Of a stretch of DNA of 64,000 bases, positions 25,509 through 32,763 are shown piece after piece. The stretch is from Rhizobacter koreensis (GTDB lineage Bacteria; Pseudomonadota; Gammaproteobacteria; Burkholderiales; Burkholderiaceae_C), in contig NZ_JABWMJ010000005.1 in NCBI RefSeq assembly GCF_013366375.1, positions 62,001 to 126,000 of the forward strand, given 5' to 3'. Numbering within the stretch: the first letter of the stretch is position 1; every line of letters starts with the position of its first letter. A program made the translations under genes and the position numbers. The notes below the pieces were generated by a model that worked only from the letters and a program-made list of their open reading frames with translations, had not been told where the DNA came from and made no database searches.

Positions 25509-26287
25509 ATGGCTCGGCGATCGATCCGGCGATCCTGCTGCCGGCGTTCGCCGCCGGGCTGCTCGTGCTCGCGACGCACGTGCCGCTCGGCGCCGAGGTG
25601 CTGAGGAAGGGCATCGTCTTCATCGACCTCGCGATCGCTCAGATCGCGGCGCTCGGGGTGATCCTCGCGGGCCTGATGGAGGTCGATCCGCACGGCTGGC
25701 AGGTGCAGGCGGCGGCGGCCGTGGCGGCGCTCGCCGGCGCGGCGCTCCTGGTCTGGACCGAGCGCCGCTGGCCCGAGGTGCAGGAGGCGCAGATCGGGGT
25801 CGTCTTCGTGCTCGCGGCGACCGCGGGGATCCTGCTGCTGGCCAAGAACCCGCACGGCGGCGAGCACCTGCGCGACCTGCTGACGGGACAGATCCTGTGG
25901 GTCGGCTACCCGCAGCTCGTCGTGCCGGCGATCGCCACGCTCCTGGTCGGCGCGTTCCTCTGGCGCATCGCCGCGCTGCCGCGCAGCGCCTTCTACCTGC
26001 TGTTCGCGATCGCCGTGACGGTGTCGGTGCAGCTCGTCGGCGTGTACCTGGTGTTCGCGACGCTGATCGTGCCGGCGCTCGGCGTGCGCGGCTACCGCGC
26101 CGAACGCCGCCTGCCGCTCGCCTACGCGATCGGCGCAGCCGGCTACGGCAGCGGTCTCGTCCTTTCGGCCGCGGTCGATCTGCCTTCGGGTGCGCTGATC
26201 GTCTGGTGCCTCGCGATCCTCGCCGCGCTCGCGCACGCGATGGCGCCGAAGCGCGGTGCCGAGCGGCCGGTCAACGCCGCGCGCTGA
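25505..26287 (+). CDS. ZnuB-like metal ABC transporter permease
   Basis: A 260-residue ABC-3 family permease with about eight hydrophobic segments and the family blocks KGIVFIDLAIAQIAALGV near residue 35 and VGVYLVFATLIVPALGVRGY near 180. It is coupled to the substrate-binding protein by an ATGA overlap. No ATP-binding subunit is encoded next to it; the next gene is a LysE exporter on the other strand. The ATPase must come from elsewhere on the chromosome. Confidence 0.9.
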   Translation: MNGSAIDPAILLPAFAAGLLVLATHVPLGAEVLRKGIVFIDLAIAQIAALGVILAGLMEVDPHGWQVQAAAAVAALAGAALLVWTERRWPEVQEAQIGVVFVLAATAGILLLAKNPHGGEHLRDLLTGQILWVGYPQLVVPAIATLLVGAFLWRIAALPRSAFYLLFAIAVTVSVQLVGVYLVFATLIVPALGVRGYRAERRLPLAYAIGAAGYGSGLVLSAAVDLPSGALIVWCLAILAALAHAMAPKRGAERPVNAAR

Positions 26288-26317
26288 CCCGGCGCGGCTC
26301 GTGTGCCCCGCAGGCTA

Positions 26318-26336
26318 CGGGCGGGAGCGCCGCCCG
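26318..26336 (+). terminator. Hairpin after the metal-uptake cluster
   Basis: CGGGCGG (26318-26324) and CCGCCCG (26330-26336) form a 7-bp stem with a 5-base loop, 30 bases after the permease stop and before the convergent LysE gene. There is no T-run. Confidence 0.35.
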
Positions 26337-26436
26337 CCCGTGCTTGGTCACGCACGGGTCGCAAGGGCGCACGAGTTGGTGGCTGCAGAAAAGCCGCCGC
26401 AGCCGGTCGGCGCCTTGCCCGGCGGCAGCCCGCCGA

Positions 26437-27078
26437 TCAGCCTGCGGTCTTGCGCGTGTCGGTCGCGATCTTGACCGCGATCAGCGCGAGCACGCTGCCC
26501 ATCACGTAGCGCTGCGCGCGCAGCCAGCCTTCGCTGCGCGACAGCACGGCGGTGACCGATGCGGCGCCGAGCACCAGCATCAGGTTGACGAGGCCGCTGA
26601 TCGTGATCTGCACCGCGCCGAGCGCGGCGCTCTGCAGGAACACCGAGCCGCGGTCCGGGTGCAGGAACTGCGGAAAGAACGAGAGGTAGAACATCGCGAC
26701 CTTGGGGTTCAGCACGTTGGTGAGGAACCCCATGCGAAACAGCCGCGCGGGCGGGTCGTGTGGCAGGCTGCGCGCCGCGAACGGCGCCTGGCCGTCGGGC
26801 TTGACCGCCTGCCACGCCAGCCACAGCAGGTAGGCGGCGCCGACGAGCCGCACCGCGTCGAACGCGTACGGCACGGCGGCGAGGAGCGCGGTGAGGCCGA
26901 GCGCGGCGGCGAGCACGTGGAACACGAAGCCGACCAGCACGCCGGCGAGCGACAGCACGCCGGCGGCGCGGCCCTGGCACAGCGTGCGCGAGACGCAATA
27001 GATCATGTTCGGACCGGGCGTCAGCACGAGCAGCAGCGCGGCAAGCGCGAACCAGGCGAGTTCGGGGAGGCTGAGCAT
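26437..27078 (-). CDS. LysE/RhtB-family amino-acid exporter
   Basis: A 213-residue membrane protein with five to six hydrophobic segments. The LysE family mark LTPGPNMIYCVSRTLCQGRAAGV lies near residue 20 and GFLTNVLNPKVAMFYLSFFPQF near 115. Such proteins export amino acids or homoserine lactones; the substrate is unknown here. The ATG at 27078 is where the family starts; the frame is open further upstream to about 27600, but that stretch has no resemblance to LysE. No regulator is adjacent. Confidence 0.9.
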   Translation of the reverse strand: MLSLPELAWFALAALLLVLTPGPNMIYCVSRTLCQGRAAGVLSLAGVLVGFVFHVLAAALGLTALLAAVPYAFDAVRLVGAAYLLWLAWQAVKPDGQAPFAARSLPHDPPARLFRMGFLTNVLNPKVAMFYLSFFPQFLHPDRGSVFLQSAALGAVQITISGLVNLMLVLGAASVTAVLSRSEGWLRAQRYVMGSVLALIAVKIATDTRKTAG

Positions 27079-27158
27079 GGTCGGACCTTTGGACTCTGGC
27101 CGCCGCTCGGAGCGGGGCGGTGTCGGCGACGGGGCGATGCTTGCCCCTGGCCCCGTAG

Positions 27159-27170
27159 TTTGCGCGCAAA
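27159..27170. repeat. 12-bp perfect palindrome TTTGCGCGCAAA
   Basis: A self-complementary 12-mer located 81 bases upstream of the LysE start on the minus strand. It may be an operator; no regulator is identified. Confidence 0.4.
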
Positions 27171-27347
27171 GGCGCCGTCGGTCCGATTGACGCCGATCCT
27201 TTGAGACTCCGACACGGTCCACTCGTCGGGCCTGTGCAGGGCAGCGTGGCAGACCGCGCGGCCGGCACCTCGATCGCCGGATCGTCGGCTGCGGTCGCGC
27301 GCCGCCCGAAGCGCACGGCTCCACGGCGCCGGCCCCTATGACGCGAC

Positions 27348-27364
27348 CGACGAAGGCTTCGTCG
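27348..27364. repeat. 17-bp palindrome with 8-bp arms
   Basis: CGACGAAG, one G, then CTTCGTCG. The arms are perfectly complementary. It lies 139 bases before the NYN-LOTUS start codon, in non-coding sequence. Confidence 0.4.
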
Positions 27365-27470
27365 TCGTGATCGCCGGGAGTCGAGGGAGCGGACTGCTGA
27401 AGCCGGCCGTTGCCGCGGCTTGGCTCACGCATTCGGCGGCCCGACATGACCAGCGGCTCTCCCGCGTTCC

Positions 27471-27476
27471 TATGAT
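27471..27476 (+). promoter_or_regulatory. TATGAT -10 element before the NYN-LOTUS gene
   Basis: TATGAT ends 26 bases before the ATG at 27503, leaving a leader of about 20 bases. No strong -35 is seen. Confidence 0.4.
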
Positions 27477-27502
27477 CCGGCGACCCCACTCGGGGCCTGG
27501 AC

Positions 27503-28255
27503 ATGACCCAGCTTGCAGCCGCGGACGCGCGTGTGGCCGTGCTGGTCGACTGCGACAACATCTCGCCGGAAGTGCTCGCGCACGCCCTGCGCGTGGTCAC
27601 GCAGTTCGGCCGGATCGTGCTGCGTCGAGGCTACGGCAGCCATACGACACTGGCTTCGCGCTGGCAGGAAGCGCTGGTCCGCTTTGCCTTCACGCCGTGC
27701 TTGCAGTACGCCTATGCGGCCGGCAAGAACACATCCGACATCGCCCTTGCACTCGATGCGCTCGAGGCACTGTTCGACGGTCGAGCGGATACGTTCTGCC
27801 TCGTCACGAGCGATTCCGACTTCGCCTATCTCTGCCGCAAGCTTCGCGAACGCGGAGCGACGGTCCACATCGTGGGGGAAGCGAAGACGCCCGATGCATT
27901 GCGCAATGCGAGTGACCAGTTCTTCGAATGGACAGCGGCCGACGCAACAGCTGGCGTGACCGAGGCAGACAAGAGCAAGCCGGCCGCGCCGGCACCCGCG
28001 CTACCCAAGCGCAGGCCCAAGGCGCTGATCCATGCGGTCAGCCTGCTCGCCGCCGGTGCCCCCGACGGAAAGGTCGGACTCGGAGCGTTGGGTCAGTACC
28101 TCAAGCGGACCGATCCAGGCTTTTCGCCGAAGCTCTTTGGTCACGCCGCCCTCGCCGAGATGGTGCGCACATACCCTGATCTGGTCCTCACCCAAGAGAA
28201 CGGTTCGGGTTACTGGGTTGCCCTGAGGCCACGTACGGACGCATCGGACAGCTGA
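27503..28255 (+). CDS. NYN-domain nuclease with C-terminal OST-HTH/LOTUS domain
   Basis: A 250-residue predicted RNA-acting protein. The N-terminal NYN (PIN-like) domain keeps the acidic metal ligands: VAVLVDCDN (Asp16, Asp18), GKNTSDIALALDAL near 75 and LVTSDSDFAYLCRKLRERG near 105. After a Pro/Lys-rich linker (about 155-172) a LOTUS/OST-HTH fold follows: KALIHAVSLLAAG, LGALGQYLKRTDPGFSPKLFG, and a GYWV strand near the end. In eukaryotes this pairing is found in MARF1-type RNA regulators; bacterial members are known from sequence but their targets are unknown. The gene lies in a lower-GC islet (37 of 60 G+C in 27721-27780). Confidence 0.85.
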   Translation: MTQLAAADARVAVLVDCDNISPEVLAHALRVVTQFGRIVLRRGYGSHTTLASRWQEALVRFAFTPCLQYAYAAGKNTSDIALALDALEALFDGRADTFCLVTSDSDFAYLCRKLRERGATVHIVGEAKTPDALRNASDQFFEWTAADATAGVTEADKSKPAAPAPALPKRRPKALIHAVSLLAAGAPDGKVGLGALGQYLKRTDPGFSPKLFGHAALAEMVRTYPDLVLTQENGSGYWVALRPRTDASDS

Positions 28256-28340
28256 CTTCCGCGCAGCTCGTCGGGGCAGGAGCGCGCTCGAAGAACGTCG
28301 TCACCGCGTGAGGTCGACGATGTGCGCCGCACCCCGCGGC

Positions 28341-28346
28341 TACATT
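28341..28346 (+). promoter_or_regulatory. TACATT -10 element placed for a leaderless mRNA
   Basis: TACATT ends seven bases before the MscS ATG (28354). The intervening bases carry no ribosome site. Confidence 0.4.
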
Positions 28347-28353
28347 CCTCCGC

Positions 28354-29451
28354 ATGGAATGGACCGACAACTGGGTGCTGGCTCCGTGGGGCCGCCTCGC
28401 ACTGCTGGCCGTCGTCGCGATCGTCGGCGCGACCGTCGCGCATCGCGTGCTGCGGCCGATCGCGATGCGGGTCGGGCGCTACTCGACCGTGCTGGCGGCG
28501 GTGTTCCGCCGCATCGACCAACCGGTGCAGTTCATCCTGCCGCTGCTCGCACTGCTGGTGCTGTGGCAGGGCGTGCCGGGCGACGTCGCCGGCATCAGCG
28601 CGGTCGAGCACACGACCGCGGTGCTGACGATCCTTGCGGTCACCTGGCTGGCGTCGGCATCGGTTCATGGCGTCGCCGAGGCGGTGATCACCTCGCACCC
28701 GCTCGACCTCGCCGACAACCTCGAGGCGCGCCGCATCCAGACGCAGACCCGTGTGCTGGCGCGCATCGCGCACACGACGGTGATCGTCGCCGGCCTCGCG
28801 TTCGTGCTGATGACGTTTCCGAAGGCGCGCCAGGTCGGCACCAGCCTGCTCGCGTCGGCGGGCGTCGCCGGGCTGGTGCTCGGCATCGCCGCGCGGCCGG
28901 TGTTCGGCAACCTGGTCGCCGGCCTGCAGATCGCGCTGGCGCAGCCGATCCGCATCGACGACGTGCTGATCATCGAGGGCGAGTGGGGCCGCGTCGAGGA
29001 GATCACCGCGACCTACGTGGTGCTCAAGATCTGGGACGAGCGCCGCCTCATCATCCCGCTGCAGTGGTTCATCGAGCACCCGTTCCAGAACTGGACGCGG
29101 CGCGGCGCCGAGTTGCTCGGCACCGTGTTCCTGTGGGTCGACTACACGCTGCCGGTCGAGCCGATCCGTACCGAGGCGCGGCGCCTGTGCGAAGGCGCGT
29201 CCGAGTGGGACGGCCGCGTCTGCGTGGTGCAGGTCACCGACACCAGCGAAAAGAGCATGCAGCTGCGCATCCTCGTCAGCGCCGCATCGTCGAGCCTCGC
29301 TTTCGACCTGCGCTGCAAGGTGCGCGAGGGCCTGATCGACTTCATCCAGCGCGAACACCCGGCGGCGCTGCCGCGCGCGCGCACCGACGTCGAGTCGGCG
29401 CGCGGCGCCACTCCCGGCGCGCTGTCGGCGTGGGCGGCGGCCGAGCGTTGA
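28354..29451 (+). CDS. MscS-family mechanosensitive ion channel
   Basis: A 365-residue inner-membrane protein with four predicted membrane helices in the first half. The pore helix TM3 region is TSLLASAGVAGLVLGIAARPVFGNLVAGLQIALAQPIRIDD at about 170-210, matching the Gly/Ala-packed MscS pore and the start of the beta domain. The cytoplasmic part (EGEWGRVEEITATYVVLKIWDERRLIIPLQWF) is typical of the larger MscS relatives. It should open on membrane tension to release solutes in osmotic downshift. It is a single gene. Confidence 0.93.
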   Translation: MEWTDNWVLAPWGRLALLAVVAIVGATVAHRVLRPIAMRVGRYSTVLAAVFRRIDQPVQFILPLLALLVLWQGVPGDVAGISAVEHTTAVLTILAVTWLASASVHGVAEAVITSHPLDLADNLEARRIQTQTRVLARIAHTTVIVAGLAFVLMTFPKARQVGTSLLASAGVAGLVLGIAARPVFGNLVAGLQIALAQPIRIDDVLIIEGEWGRVEEITATYVVLKIWDERRLIIPLQWFIEHPFQNWTRRGAELLGTVFLWVDYTLPVEPIRTEARRLCEGASEWDGRVCVVQVTDTSEKSMQLRILVSAASSSLAFDLRCKVREGLIDFIQREHPAALPRARTDVESARGATPGALSAWAAAER

Positions 29452-29564
29452 TGCGGGGCGTCATCGCGGCGCTGCTCGATCGCTGCTCCCGCCGACGGCC
29501 ACTAGTCGCGCCGAGGCGTTGCCGCCAGCGGGTTTGTCCGGTCACCGGCAACCGCTCAGCCTCC

Positions 29565-29594
29565 TACATTGAGACAGACCGACCGGGCGGTCGG
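29565..29594 (+). promoter_or_regulatory. Promoter with a TetR-like operator over the start site
   Basis: A -10 candidate TACATT (29565-29570) is followed by the palindrome CCGACCG-GG-CGGTCGG (29579-29594), with perfect 7-bp arms. The palindrome would cover the transcription start, the usual place for a repressor. Its form is like TetR-family operators of the ACCGACCG..CGGTCGGT kind; that assignment is inference. Confidence 0.5.
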
Positions 29595-29640
29595 CTTTGT
29601 TCGTCGCGCCCACGCGGCGGGAGACCTGAGGAGACATCAC

Positions 29641-31239
29641 GTGGCCCACCGGCAATCCTTCGCATTCCACTTCAAACGCCTCCCATCGCTCGCCGCCTGC
29701 GCGGCGGCGCTGTTGCTCGCAGCCTGCGGTGGCGGCGGCGACAGCGCTGACGACACGCCGTCGCTGCCGAGCGCGGCACAGATGGCGTCGACTTGCAGCG
29801 GCCTCGTGGGGAAGACCTACGCCGGCGCGACGGTGACGTCCAGCAAGCGCTACGAGTCCAACGCGACGCTCGCGACGCCGGCGTTCTGCCAGGTTCTGGC
29901 AACGCGCTCGCCCTACCTCGACATCGAGGTGGTGGTGCCCGACAACTGGAGCGGGCGCCTCTGGCAGCAGGGTGGCGGCGGCTTCGACGGTCGCATTCCG
30001 TCGGCGCTGACGCTCGACAACGCCGGGTCCCTGACCGCACTCAGCATTGCCGTGGGGCGCCGCGGCGCCGTCTACGCGGCGTCGAACGGCGGCAATCGCG
30101 CGACGGTCGCGGCCGAGGCGGGGCCGGCGGTATGGGTCAACGGCACGACCCAGGGCGCCCAGTCGGGCACCGACTACGCCTACGCCGCGCTCGAGACGAC
30201 GCGCTCGTTCGCCAAGGCGGTGACGCAGGCGTTCTTCCAGCGCGGCGCGAGCCACACCTACTTCAACGGCTGCTCCAACGGCGGGCGCAACGCCTACATC
30301 GCGATCCAGCGCTGGCCCGACGAGTACGACGGCGTCGTGTCGGGTTGCGAAGGCCTCGACATGGCCGGCCAGACGGTCGCCTGGATGAACATGGCGCGCC
30401 TCGTCGGCACGCCGGCGATGCCGGCGCAAGCGCAGTGGACGGCGGTCTACAACGCCGCGGTCGCGGCCTGCGATTCGCGCGACGGCATCGTCGACGGCGT
30501 GATCGCCAACTACAACGGCTGCAACTTCGACGTCGGCACGCAGCAATGCGGCCAGCCCGGTGCGAGCAGCGATCCGGCGATCTGCCTGAGCCCGGCGCAG
30601 CTCGCCACCGTGCGCAGCCTGCTCGGCAACATCACGTCGGCAGCCGGTCAGACCATTTACTCGGGCTACGGCTGGGCCAACTGGACCGCCCCGGGTTTTG
30701 GCGGTCTCGGCAGCGGCTTCATGGCGCTCGCGACCGGTGACGCGAGCTGGCTCACCTCGGCCGCCAGGCGCGCCTCGTTCACGGTCGACACCTGGTACGG
30801 TCCGACGCTGGCTGGCCTGCAGAACGCGGGTGCCGACCACGACAAGATCGCGATCGCCGCGTTCATTGCATCGGGCAAGAAGCTGATCAACTGGCACGAC
30901 GGCGCCGACGGCCTCCTTTCGCTGAACGACCATGCGCGCAACCTCGCCACCATGCACACGATGGCGCGCAACTCGGGCCTTGCGAACCCGTCGGACAACA
31001 GCCGCTTCTTCATCGTGCCCGGCACCGGCCATTCGGGCGGCAGCGCACTCACCGCCGTCGACTGGTCGGACGCGATCATCAAGTGGGTCGAGGACGGCGT
31101 CGCCCCGACGCAGCTCGTCTACACGCGCACGATCGCCGGCGGGACCAAGGCGATGCCGGTCTGCCAGTACCCGATGTATCCGCGCTATACCGGCGGCGAC
31201 GTCAACGCGGCAGCGAGCTACGTCTGCAGCGCGCCCTGA
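29641..31239 (+). CDS. Tannase/feruloyl-esterase family lipoprotein
   Basis: A 532-residue secreted esterase of the family that includes feruloyl esterase B, tannase and MHETase. The leader ends in LLAAC (Cys29, lipobox) and a Gly linker. Catalytic parts: nucleophile GCSNGGR (Cys211, Ser212), a calcium-site block CDSRDGIVDGVIANYNGC (278-294), Asp in WHDGADG (about 423) and His464 in GTGHSGG. The family motif CS-D-HC needs a Cys next to the His; here it is Ser465. GTG start: AGGAGA at 29629-29634 lies 6 bases upstream. A TetR-like palindrome sits over the promoter. The substrate is an aromatic or polymer ester, unproven. Confidence 0.88.
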   Translation: MAHRQSFAFHFKRLPSLAACAAALLLAACGGGGDSADDTPSLPSAAQMASTCSGLVGKTYAGATVTSSKRYESNATLATPAFCQVLATRSPYLDIEVVVPDNWSGRLWQQGGGGFDGRIPSALTLDNAGSLTALSIAVGRRGAVYAASNGGNRATVAAEAGPAVWVNGTTQGAQSGTDYAYAALETTRSFAKAVTQAFFQRGASHTYFNGCSNGGRNAYIAIQRWPDEYDGVVSGCEGLDMAGQTVAWMNMARLVGTPAMPAQAQWTAVYNAAVAACDSRDGIVDGVIANYNGCNFDVGTQQCGQPGASSDPAICLSPAQLATVRSLLGNITSAAGQTIYSGYGWANWTAPGFGGLGSGFMALATGDASWLTSAARRASFTVDTWYGPTLAGLQNAGADHDKIAIAAFIASGKKLINWHDGADGLLSLNDHARNLATMHTMARNSGLANPSDNSRFFIVPGTGHSGGSALTAVDWSDAIIKWVEDGVAPTQLVYTRTIAGGTKAMPVCQYPMYPRYTGGDVNAAASYVCSAP

Positions 31240-31245
31240 CGCGGC

Positions 31246-31695
31246 TCAGCGCAGAGGCCGCTGCGCCCACGACCAGACCGGCGGCATGCTCGCGACCGCG
31301 AGCCGACGCTCGTGCAGTCCGTGCAGGCGCAGCAGGTCGGCCATGACGGCTCCAGGAAATCCGCGGCGGTTGCCGCGGCGATCGACCAGGAGGTCGGAGA
31401 ACACGCTCTCGGCGAGCACCGGGTCGTTCCAGCACAGGGCGATGCGGTTGGCCACGCGCGGGTAGTCGCGGCAAAGGGCGACCGGCTGCAGGCGGCCGGG
31501 AAGGCTCTCGGCCCATGCGCTCGCCGTGCTCGTGAGCCGCTCCTGCGGTCGCAGGTCGATCGCCACCGGCTTGCGCGGCTCGAAGTCGGGGCCGCCGCCG
31601 TCGGTCGTCGCGTGCGCGGGCGGCAGCGTGGGCCCGACGCGTTCGATCGTCGGGCGTGTGTCTCTTCGTCTCCGCAACCACTCGAACCAGGCCAT
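31246..31695 (-). CDS. Conserved hypothetical protein
   Basis: A 149-residue soluble protein without a known domain. A basic N-terminus (WFEWLRRRRDTRP) leads to a central region SLPGRLQPVALCRDYPRVANRIALCWNDPVLAESVFSDLL and RRGFPGAVMADLLRLHGLHE, which I have a memory of from other Burkholderiales as an unnamed family. No transmembrane segment or catalytic motif stands out. Its ribosome site GAGGA is part of an inverted repeat (31701-31719). It is convergent with the esterase gene, 6 bases away. Confidence 0.7.
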   Translation of the reverse strand: MAWFEWLRRRRDTRPTIERVGPTLPPAHATTDGGGPDFEPRKPVAIDLRPQERLTSTASAWAESLPGRLQPVALCRDYPRVANRIALCWNDPVLAESVFSDLLVDRRGNRRGFPGAVMADLLRLHGLHERRLAVASMPPVWSWAQRPLR

Positions 31696-31700
31696 CTCGT

Positions 31701-31719
31701 CTTTTCCTCTGCGGAAAAG
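31701..31719 (-). promoter_or_regulatory. Inverted repeat over a ribosome-binding site
   Basis: On the minus strand CTTTTCC-GCAGA-GGAAAAG forms a 7-bp stem and 5-base loop just before the ATG of the hypothetical gene ending at 31246. The 3' arm contains the likely Shine-Dalgarno sequence, so a folded message would hide it. Confidence 0.35.
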
Positions 31720-31929
31720 TCTCGCACGGGGGCCCGTAGAACCCGAAGCGCGGCGCGACCGCCGGCACGCGCCAGGCGTGAGCTACGTCACCGCTGCGCC
31801 GACGTGCCGACGAGCGGCAGGCGGCGGCGTCGAGTGGCGCGGAGGAGCCGGCTCGACGCCGCCGAGTGCGTCGGCATGTTCGATGAAGGCGTCCGGCGCG
31901 ATCGGTCAGACCATTCGCGCCCGGTCGGG

Positions 31930-32763
31930 TCAGCCCGCCAGGCGCCGGCAGAGCTCGAGCGACAGCGCCGACTGGTTCAGCGTGTAGAAGTGCAGCCCCG
32001 GCGCGCCCCCGTCGATCAGGCGCCGGCAGAGCTTCTCGACGACGTCGAGGCCGAACGCGCGCACCGCGGCCGCGTCGTCGAGGAAGCCTTCCATCTTGAG
32101 CGCGACCCAGCGCGGGATCTCGATGCCGTCGCGCTGCGCGAACTGCGCGATCTTGGCGTAGCTGTGGATCGGCATGATGCCGGGCACGATGGGAATGGTC
32201 ACGCCGAGCGCGCGCACCTCGTCGACGAAGTGGAAGTAGGCGTCGGCGTTGAAGAAGAACTGCGTGATCGCCGAGTCGGCGCCGGCCTTCACCTTGTCGG
32301 CGAAATGCTGCAGGTCGCGCCGCGCGTAGCGCTCCTGCGGGTGGTACTCGGGGTAGGCGGCGACCTCGATGAACCAGTCGCTTCCCTGGGTCTCGCGGAT
32401 GAAGCGGATCAGCTCGCTCGCGTAGCGGAACTCGCCGGCGGTCGCGGTGCCGCTCGGCAGGTCGCCGCGCAGCGCGACCAGGCGATGGATGTCCTGGGCG
32501 CGGTAGGTGCCGAGGATCTCGGAGATGCTCTCGCGCGTCGACCCGATGCACGACAGGTGCGGCGCCGCCTCCTGCCCCATCGCGGCGATCGCGGCGACGG
32601 TGGCGAGCGTCTTGTCGCGCGTCGAGCCGCCGGCACCGTAGGTCACGCTGAAGAACTCCGGATCGACGGTCGCGAGCTCGGCGACGACGCCGCTCAGCTT
32701 CTCGGCGCCGACCGGCGTGTTCGGGGGGAAGAACTCGAAACTGACGGGAACGGGAAGCTTCAC
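31930..32763 (-). CDS. metF: 5,10-methylenetetrahydrofolate reductase
   Basis: MetF reduces methylene-THF to 5-methyl-THF, the methyl donor for methionine synthase. The 277-residue protein shows SFEFFPP at the start (catalytic Glu), SVTYGAGGSTRDKT near 47, HLSCIG, LRGDLP for FAD contact, and QFFFNADAYFHFVDE. GTG at 32763 begins the family N-terminus and overlaps the tlyA stop (GTGA). It ends the ahcY-tlyA-metF run that lies behind an SAH riboswitch, so it should rise when S-adenosylhomocysteine builds up. Confidence 0.95.
   Translation of the reverse strand: MKLPVPVSFEFFPPNTPVGAEKLSGVVAELATVDPEFFSVTYGAGGSTRDKTLATVAAIAAMGQEAAPHLSCIGSTRESISEILGTYRAQDIHRLVALRGDLPSGTATAGEFRYASELIRFIRETQGSDWFIEVAAYPEYHPQERYARRDLQHFADKVKAGADSAITQFFFNADAYFHFVDEVRALGVTIPIVPGIMPIHSYAKIAQFAQRDGIEIPRWVALKMEGFLDDAAAVRAFGLDVVEKLCRRLIDGGAPGLHFYTLNQSALSLELCRRLAG

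Larger units (their letters stand above)
27079..27502. other. 424-base gap with two palindromes and a -10 element
   Basis: No gene is seen between the LysE exporter and the NYN-LOTUS gene. The gap contains two perfect palindromes (27159-27170 and 27348-27364) and a TATGAT hexamer (27471-27476). Its base composition is lower in G+C than the flanks: I count 38 of 60 in 27181-27240. Confidence 0.6.

Noticed and set aside
27079..27600. Upstream extension of the LysE frame
   Set aside because: LysE proteins begin at the hydrophobic helix after 27078; the extension is hydrophilic and crosses the NYN-LOTUS start.
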